Shown here: positions 55,432-60,000 of the stretch, piece by piece | Position numbering within the stretch: position 1 is the first letter of the stretch | Layout of the letters: every line of letters starts with the position of its first letter | Assembly: GCA_030704615.1 (NCBI GenBank) | Contig: CM060731.1 | Span: 54,174,221 to 54,234,220, forward strand | Direction: 5' to 3' | DNA: 60,000 nucleotides | From: Takakia lepidozioides | Taxonomy: Eukaryota > Streptophyta > Takakiopsida > Takakiales > Takakiaceae | Made by a program: the position numbers and the translations under genes | The notes under the pieces: generated by a model | The model's database searches: none | What the model saw: only the letters and a program-made list of their open reading frames with translations | What the model was told of the DNA's origin: nothing

Positions 55432-55782
55432 GATAAGAAAGCTAAAGAACACACTCTTGACACAAGAAACATGAAATCCATCGCTATCACTCTTTAAGAT
55501 AATAGTCGAGCCAGGGGCACCCCAAGCTATGGGGACTCCACCCCACATCAACCTATACCCCTACATATGCACACTCAGATTCTAAAGCGTGAAGGAGCTC
55601 GGTCGCGCAGGCTCAACTCGAGAGAGATGAGCTGTGCGACTGCCGCTCTCGTGAAGATAAGACGGTTTAGGTGTCAAACTAAACTTGACACCTGATTTAA
55701 CACTTGACCTAAATCCAAGTGTTAAATACAAATAACTAGCTTTATTCTAGTTGTTTTCACACTGTGCTTATTTAACTTGACA
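55431..55782 (-). repeat. 5' LTR core (segment B)
   Basis: 352 bp matching 45581-45933. In sense the first part (55782-55633) would be U3. It holds two perfect inverted repeats (55669-55677 with 55685-55693, and 55695-55705 with 55717-55727), TTGAC-type W-box-like words, and a weak TATA-like CTTATCTTC at 55662-55654. That lies about 25-30 nt before 55632, where a self-priming transcript should begin. Segment A is missing from this end. Confidence 0.88.
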
Positions 55783-56173
55783 GATATGCCCAGCAACAGG
55801 GTGCACACCTTCGTTGTAGATGACAAGTTGCATTCCAAAATTAAGGAATCCATGCTGAGCTGAGAAGATTGTCTGGGAAGATGAGGAGGCGGGGTATGTG
55901 CCTGACAGGCGCTTTGTATTGCATGATGTGGGGAGGAGGAAAAGGAATTTTCTCTTTGCCACCACAGTGAGAAGCTGGCCATTGGTTTTGGGCTGATCAA
56001 CATTACCCCTAGGACGCCTCTCCGTCTCATCAAGAATCTTCGAGTGTGTGGTGACTGCCACACCTCCACCAAATTCATCTCAAAGATTGTTGACCGAGCA
56101 ATTGTTTTACGGGACGCTAACCGCTTTCACCACTTTGAAGATGAGATTTGTTCTTGTGGTGATTACTGGTGAA
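55783..56173 (+). pseudogene. DYW deaminase end of the split plus-strand PPR gene D
   Basis: After the retrotransposon the PPR sequence resumes: VHTFVVDDKLHSKIKESMLS in one frame, a stop, then [15 protein letters not shown]. After a frameshift come [35 protein letters not shown] and [20 protein letters not shown], with TGA at 56171-56173. The zinc motif parts HSE and CGDC and the terminal DYW are all present, so the domain would be complete but for the frameshift. In this class the domain performs organellar C-to-U RNA editing. Confidence 0.85.
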
Positions 56174-56844
56174 AGGATGTCTTCTTGCCAACATGCGAGT
56201 GTCTTGCTTCATTCATTGATCTGTGACTTAGCTACTCACACCATCCACCATTTCCCGAAAGTATTGACCATGATGTACTGTTGAGTGCATTTCCTGTGCC
56301 ATAAATCCACAGGAAATGATAGTGGGGTCTACCCGGCACAGGTGGGAAGTCAGCCCATAATTGCATTTGACTGAAGGGGTGATTTTTGACCGATTCTGGT
56401 GACAGTGGATGGAAATCAGAGTGCTGTCCTAATTATGGGTTTGGGTGGTGGAGCTTCTCCAAAGCTTCAAGATGGAAGTGAATACGAATTTTAATGAGCT
56501 TGATGAGAGGGGCAGCCCTGTGCACAAGTTTGTTCAGCATCTTAAATTTGGACGTGTTTGTTTCTCGTGGTGTGGCTTTGGATGGAGCCCTTGATGAACT
56601 TGCATGAATATTGTCAAAAGCTAGCCTTAACGCACCAAGCATGGTGGATGATTGAAAGTTCATACAATGAATGTAAGGATATTTGGGTATGTTGTTATTG
56701 ATTGATGCGGCTTGTGAAAATTGAACATTAGAAATGCAGATCCGCCATTTTTCTTCCAGAAAAAAACAAAACAGGGGATCTCTGCATGTACCACCGAGGG
56801 GATGACCCAGCCCTTTTTTTGTGAAAAATTGAACATAGTTCTCA

Positions 56845-56885
56845 GAATTCGTCGCTAGTAGTGCGGAGCAACGCGAAGCCCTAGT
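56845..56885 (-). repeat. Dispersed repeat with GC-rich core (copy 3, reverse)
   Basis: Reverse complement of the core at 27370 and 30490: GTCGCTAGTAGTGCGGAGCA followed by ACGCGAAGCCCTAGT. Confidence 0.55.
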
Positions 56886-56915
56886 TGATTTCACAAAGAT
56901 ATTAATTATGCACAT

Positions 56916-57165
56916 CAGCTGGTAGCTCAGCTGGTAAGTTCACAGTGTGTCGCCCTGGTGGTTCGGGGTTCAAACCCGCTGCCCTGTCTGGTCTGTGGAT
57001 TGTTCGTGACCGGTTGGTCTGGTGGTGACGTTTCCCACCTGTGTGCCTAATGGCTTATCTGAAAGGGGGTTAATTTTTCCCCTCCTCAAGGGCCTGAATT
57101 GTGAGCAGTTGCTCCAAGGTTTCCTTAAAATATATTATGATTATTATGATTATGATTATTATTAT
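56916..57165 (+). mobile_element. tRNA-derived SINE (family 3)
   Basis: The head reads GGTAGCTCAGCTGGTAAG (A box) and GGGGTTCAAACCCGC (B box, about 56966-56980) at tRNA spacing. A body of about 140 bp follows, ending in a TTAAAATATATTATG and ATT/ATG microsatellite tail (57125-57165). Plus orientation. Confidence 0.7.
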
Positions 57166-57439
57166 GTTGCAAATTCAGTCTTTGCATTACATAATAACAA
57201 CTTTGCATATTTTAGTATCCAAATTGAAGCAAGCTTAGTTAAAAGAAGATTGATTGCAACCACATAAGACACCCTACATGTGGTATAAGAAATGAAGCAT
57301 AGTGACGGGCCCTTGGGGCTGGACATGCCCTCCGTGACATGTGCACCCTCTTACCCTGACCCCTAACATATTGTACACCCAGCCAATTTCCTATTCATAC
57401 CATGGTATAGTCATTGTTTATGCCCATAATACGGGTATG

Positions 57440-57610
57440 CACCCGGATATTGCCTTGGCAATACCAGCCGGTCAGGTTATCAACCATAGTATTGGAATTG
57501 CCAATACCAGCCGGGTCGGTTATTAACCATAGTATTACAAAAACCAATACCAGCCAGGTCGGTTATTCAATACCCTGATTGATACCCGGCCAGACCCTAT
57601 ATACCAATCC
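57440..57610 (+). repeat. Dispersed TACCAGCCGG repeat units
   Basis: Three to four short units with AATACCAGCCGG and TATTAACCATAGTATT words. Related degenerate copies are near 26430-26830 and 39620-39700. Confidence 0.5.
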
Positions 57611-57954
57611 AACACTCGATAAGACCCATAAATGAATCTTACACGTGTAAAATATTCATAAAGAAAACCCATAAATGAAGGGTATATAGTATATAGTAGA
57701 TAGGGGGCTGCCCAGTGTTTTTTTTTTTCATATTTCCAAACTTGCTGGCGGGGCCACTTGTGAATTCCACCTAGTGCCCATGTGGCGAGAATATCGAGGT
57801 GACAAAATTAGAAAGTGGCTATATTCCAGGTGTCACGTTTTCATTGGTCCACGTCGGCAAGATTAGGCTCCTGAAATTTATCTCCTGGTTCTTTTTGGCG
57901 AAAATCTCGGATTTTACACCCCATAATTCCTTTATTAATTTTTATAAAAAAAAA

Positions 57955-58125
57955 TGGACGCGTTGCCGAAGCAAGCATAACTTATGTTGTCACTTGACCC
58001 AGAAGGGCTACTGCCTTCCGGTAGGAAGGTGGACACCTTTGTAACAACCAACATGGTGGTTTGAACCCACAACCACTCGTAAGAGGGTATATGCCCATAC
58101 CACTGGGCTACGTGTTGGTTGTTCA
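57955..58125 (-). mobile_element. tRNA-derived SINE (family 2, copy 2)
   Basis: On the minus strand the head at about 58122 reads AACCAACACGTAGCCCAGTG and then GGGTTCAAACCACC (B box, 58056-58069). The body matches 30303-30475, including GTGTCCACCTT and GGAAGGCAGTAGCCCTT. Confidence 0.7.
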
Positions 58126-58275
58126 AATTCCTTTATACAAGTAGCTGACTGAGTTTCCAGGTCAAAATCTGGCGATTTTTCGCCAGAAAGAAAAACAGTG
58201 GGGCTGTCGCTCCCAGGTTTCTTTTAAAATGCAATAGGCATGTATAGTAGAATGTATAAATATATGGCAGCTGGC

Positions 58276-58466
58276 TTAACCCTTAAACGACGACGCGACT
58301 TGAATCAGGTCGGGTCGTTTTTCACCCAAAATGTAACTTTCTTGGATGAAGTCAGATGACATTCATCCCTGAACAAGAAATGTGCGCCATGCAATTTTCT
58401 GTCCCCTCCAATTGTCAGGCCACAAAACTAGTAAGTACAGCGCCGTCAAGAATTTTTCTAAGTAAA

Positions 58467-58501
<35 letters not shown>

Positions 58502-59194
58502 TGCAACGCTTGGCCCATATGGTGCCAGCAACGTTGACCCGGTGACATGGCAGCCGGAAGCCCAAGTGGGCATGCCATTCCGGTGGTCAGCATATTTGGT
58601 GGGGGTGGATGTACGCCGGAAACTGCTGCCTGCTCCGAAAACAGCCCGAATTCAGATCTGAGGGTTTGTTTTTGGAAGAATCCAAAAATTCTTTTGGCGT
58701 TCTCTATGCACTGTAAAAGAGCACAACATAACTGTAGGGAAAAATTCACAGCTAAAAATTGAGCACCCCATGGAGCAGAGTGTAAACCTTTGTTGGGGGA
58801 GTGCAATTTGACTCCCCCAATTTCACATTCACAGGACTCCACAGAAAATTTGGGGGTATGAGGCTGAAATTTCAGCCCTACATCATGTGAGTGCCCAGGA
58901 ATGTGAACACGTGGGCCATTCCCACAGGAAAAATCAATAACCCCCACTTCGAGTTTGGTCAAGGCTTTTTTTGGGGGTCGAAATGGTGGCCATGTGGAAA
59001 AACCACATTACTATTTTGTTATAATCTGCCATTTCCAACTGTGAAATTCATGGACACGTGGATGTAGTAGGTAAGAACATTTCTGTAAGGTTGCTTTCTG
59101 TGGATGATTCATGCCAGGAAGTTATGGCATCATCAATGATATTATATACCCAAAAACTGGCCCACCAAAATGGTGGTCGTCGGTCCAGGGTTAA
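58276..59194. mobile_element. Candidate non-autonomous piggyBac-type element
   Basis: Bounded by TTAA on both sides (58276-58279 and 59191-59194), with inverted ends that start CCCT and share CGACGAC at the same distance (CCCTTAAACGACGAC on the left; CCCTGGACCGACGAC on the right, read inward). TTAA duplications and CCC ends are hallmarks of piggyBac transposons. The 911-bp interior has no transposase frame and contains a 33-nt poly(G) run. Confidence 0.55.
58467..58499 (+). repeat. Poly(G) run of 33
   Basis: Uninterrupted G tract inside the candidate piggyBac-type element. It creates an artificial polyproline frame on the minus strand. The length may be affected by sequencing or assembly. 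Confidence 0.9.
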
Positions 59195-59199
59195 CATTA

Positions 59200-59935
59200 A
59201 AAAAAAAGAGTAACCTCCAAATATAACTCAATATTTCATAATATTTATAATAATGTTTTCAGAGGTAAAATATTTTTATTACAATTTACTATTTTTTTGG
59301 ATTTTATCTGTAATATTAATTTGGTGCAGTTACATTTTTTAATCTTGGTTAAAGACTTGAAGCAGCCCAAAAAAATGTGAATAATAATGTCATAATAAAT
59401 TTGAGTGAAATGAGTTGAGTTGAGAGCATGTGATTTGGCAAATGTAGAACCATTTACAAGTATACAAAAAAATATATAAACATCAATAAACAAAATTACT
59501 CACCTTCATTTTTACAAGAATAGGTTTATAGTTTGGTGGTATGATGGTTGTGTCAGGTTGCAATGTGGAAAGGTCAGATCTTTGAGTAGACTTAAATAGA
59601 GAATTTTTAGAATGTTGTGATGGACTGGATGAAAAAATTCCTTATAAATGAAAAAAGTGGCAACAGAGGAGGACGAAAGGTGGCTGTGGAGAGGGATGAA
59701 ACCACAAAAAGGTGGCATAAGTACTAAATATTGGATATTTTATGCATATTTTCATCTATTTTTGGACAGAAAGACACGTGTCGAAATGGATGATGAAATC
59801 CCTTGTACCGATGAAGTTTGTTGAATGGACGTGATCCATGGCGTTCAATACCCTAGAATGTCGAGGCGACGAACAGCGGGGAAGCGAGGAGAGGGACTGC
59901 GGGAGAGGGAGTTGGCAGAGCTAGAAGCTTTGGGA
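59200..59935. other. AT-rich region, no gene recognised
   Basis: AT-rich sequence with short frames only. The last 65 bp (59936-60000) start another copy of the GCATGATTTGTGCAGAG.. block that accompanies PPR copies at 29.1, 38.2 and 43.2 kb, so PPR-related sequence may continue beyond the window. Confidence 0.5.
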
Positions 59936-60000
59936 TGTATGCATGATTTGTGCAGAGCATGGATAGCTTAAGGAGCAGGGGTAGAGTTTGGGTCCAGATT

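Larger units (their letters stand above)
45501..55782 (-). mobile_element. Ty3/Gypsy LTR retrotransposon carrying a cytosine-methyltransferase domain
   Basis: A 10.28-kb element in minus orientation. Sense order: 5' LTR (55782-55431), putative self-priming site (55431-55415), 3.2-kb leader, gag (52218-about 50945), protease, DNA methyltransferase-like domain, reverse transcriptase, RNase H, truncated integrase (to about 46160), purine tract (46031-46022), 3' repeat segments and LTR (45933-45581), and an extra 80-bp terminal copy (45580-45501). RT precedes the integrase remnant, as in Ty3/Gypsy. It is flanked by GATAT on both sides and sits in PPR coding sequence. Eight in-frame stops, at least one frameshift and the integrase deletion make this copy inactive. 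The methyltransferase domain is not part of ordinary Ty3/Gypsy polyproteins. Confidence 0.93.

Noticed and set aside
56433-56915. 160-codon minus-strand frame
   Set aside because: No family words, and it ends in the dispersed repeat at 56.85 kb; chance frame in non-coding DNA.
58363-58962. 199-codon minus-strand frame with a polyproline run
   Set aside because: The prolines come from the 33-nt poly(G) run; the rest has no protein-like pattern and lies in a candidate transposon.
1-60000. CRISPR array, prokaryotic operons or rRNA genes
   Set aside because: Spliced plant genes and retroelements throughout; the tandem repeats seen are minisatellites and PPR units without spacer structure.

Overview
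The window is nuclear DNA from a land plant, most likely a seedless one (a fern or lycophyte). The evidence is intron-rich host genes with GT-AG splice sites, dense copies of DYW-type pentatricopeptide (PPR) genes of the kind expanded in seedless plants, a PATROL1/DUF810 gene, and a repeat load of LINE, SINE, TRIM, LTR and DNA-transposon types. The organism is inferred from gene content; I cannot name a species.

Layout. 1-3.06 kb holds two degenerate copies of one LINE family; the first carries a nested 364-bp TRIM element whose LTRs each contain a tRNA-like sequence. 3.09-13.96 kb is a minus-strand Munc13-like PATROL1 (DUF810) gene. I could define nine exons by homology and splice sites. Its introns are filled with LINE pieces and a solo TRIM LTR, and it runs off the left edge. 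14.5-16.9 kb is rearranged LINE sequence. 20.46-25.66 kb is a complete eight-exon plus-strand gene for a C45-type (acyltransferase-like, N-terminal nucleophile) protein of 379 aa. 26-28 kb is intergenic with a SINE. 28-39 kb (minus) and 41.3-45.5 kb plus 55.8-56.2 kb (plus) are decayed PPR genes in opposite orientations. Between them lie a fold-back element and a two-exon fragment of a DNA polymerase epsilon histone-fold subunit gene.

45,501-55,782 is a 10.3-kb minus-strand Ty3/Gypsy retrotransposon inserted in a plus-strand PPR pseudogene, so that the DYW end of the PPR lies on the far side. Its order is 5' LTR, putative self-priming site, about 3.2 kb of leader containing a ribosomal P-protein tail, Gag with two zinc knuckles, aspartic protease, a full-length C5-cytosine DNA methyltransferase-like domain, reverse transcriptase, RNase H, a truncated integrase and the 3' LTR. 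This methyltransferase-bearing retroelement is the most interesting system here. Its ends are permuted, as if a two-LTR circle had been opened at an unusual point, and its stop codons are all TAG or TGA, as expected from decay of methylated cytosines. After it, 56.2-60 kb holds SINEs, a candidate non-autonomous piggyBac-type element with a 33-nt poly(G) run, and AT-rich sequence.

Only the C45 gene looks intact from start to stop. The PATROL1 gene looks functional over the exons seen, but some expected exons were not found. PPR, LINE and retrotransposon reading frames are broken.
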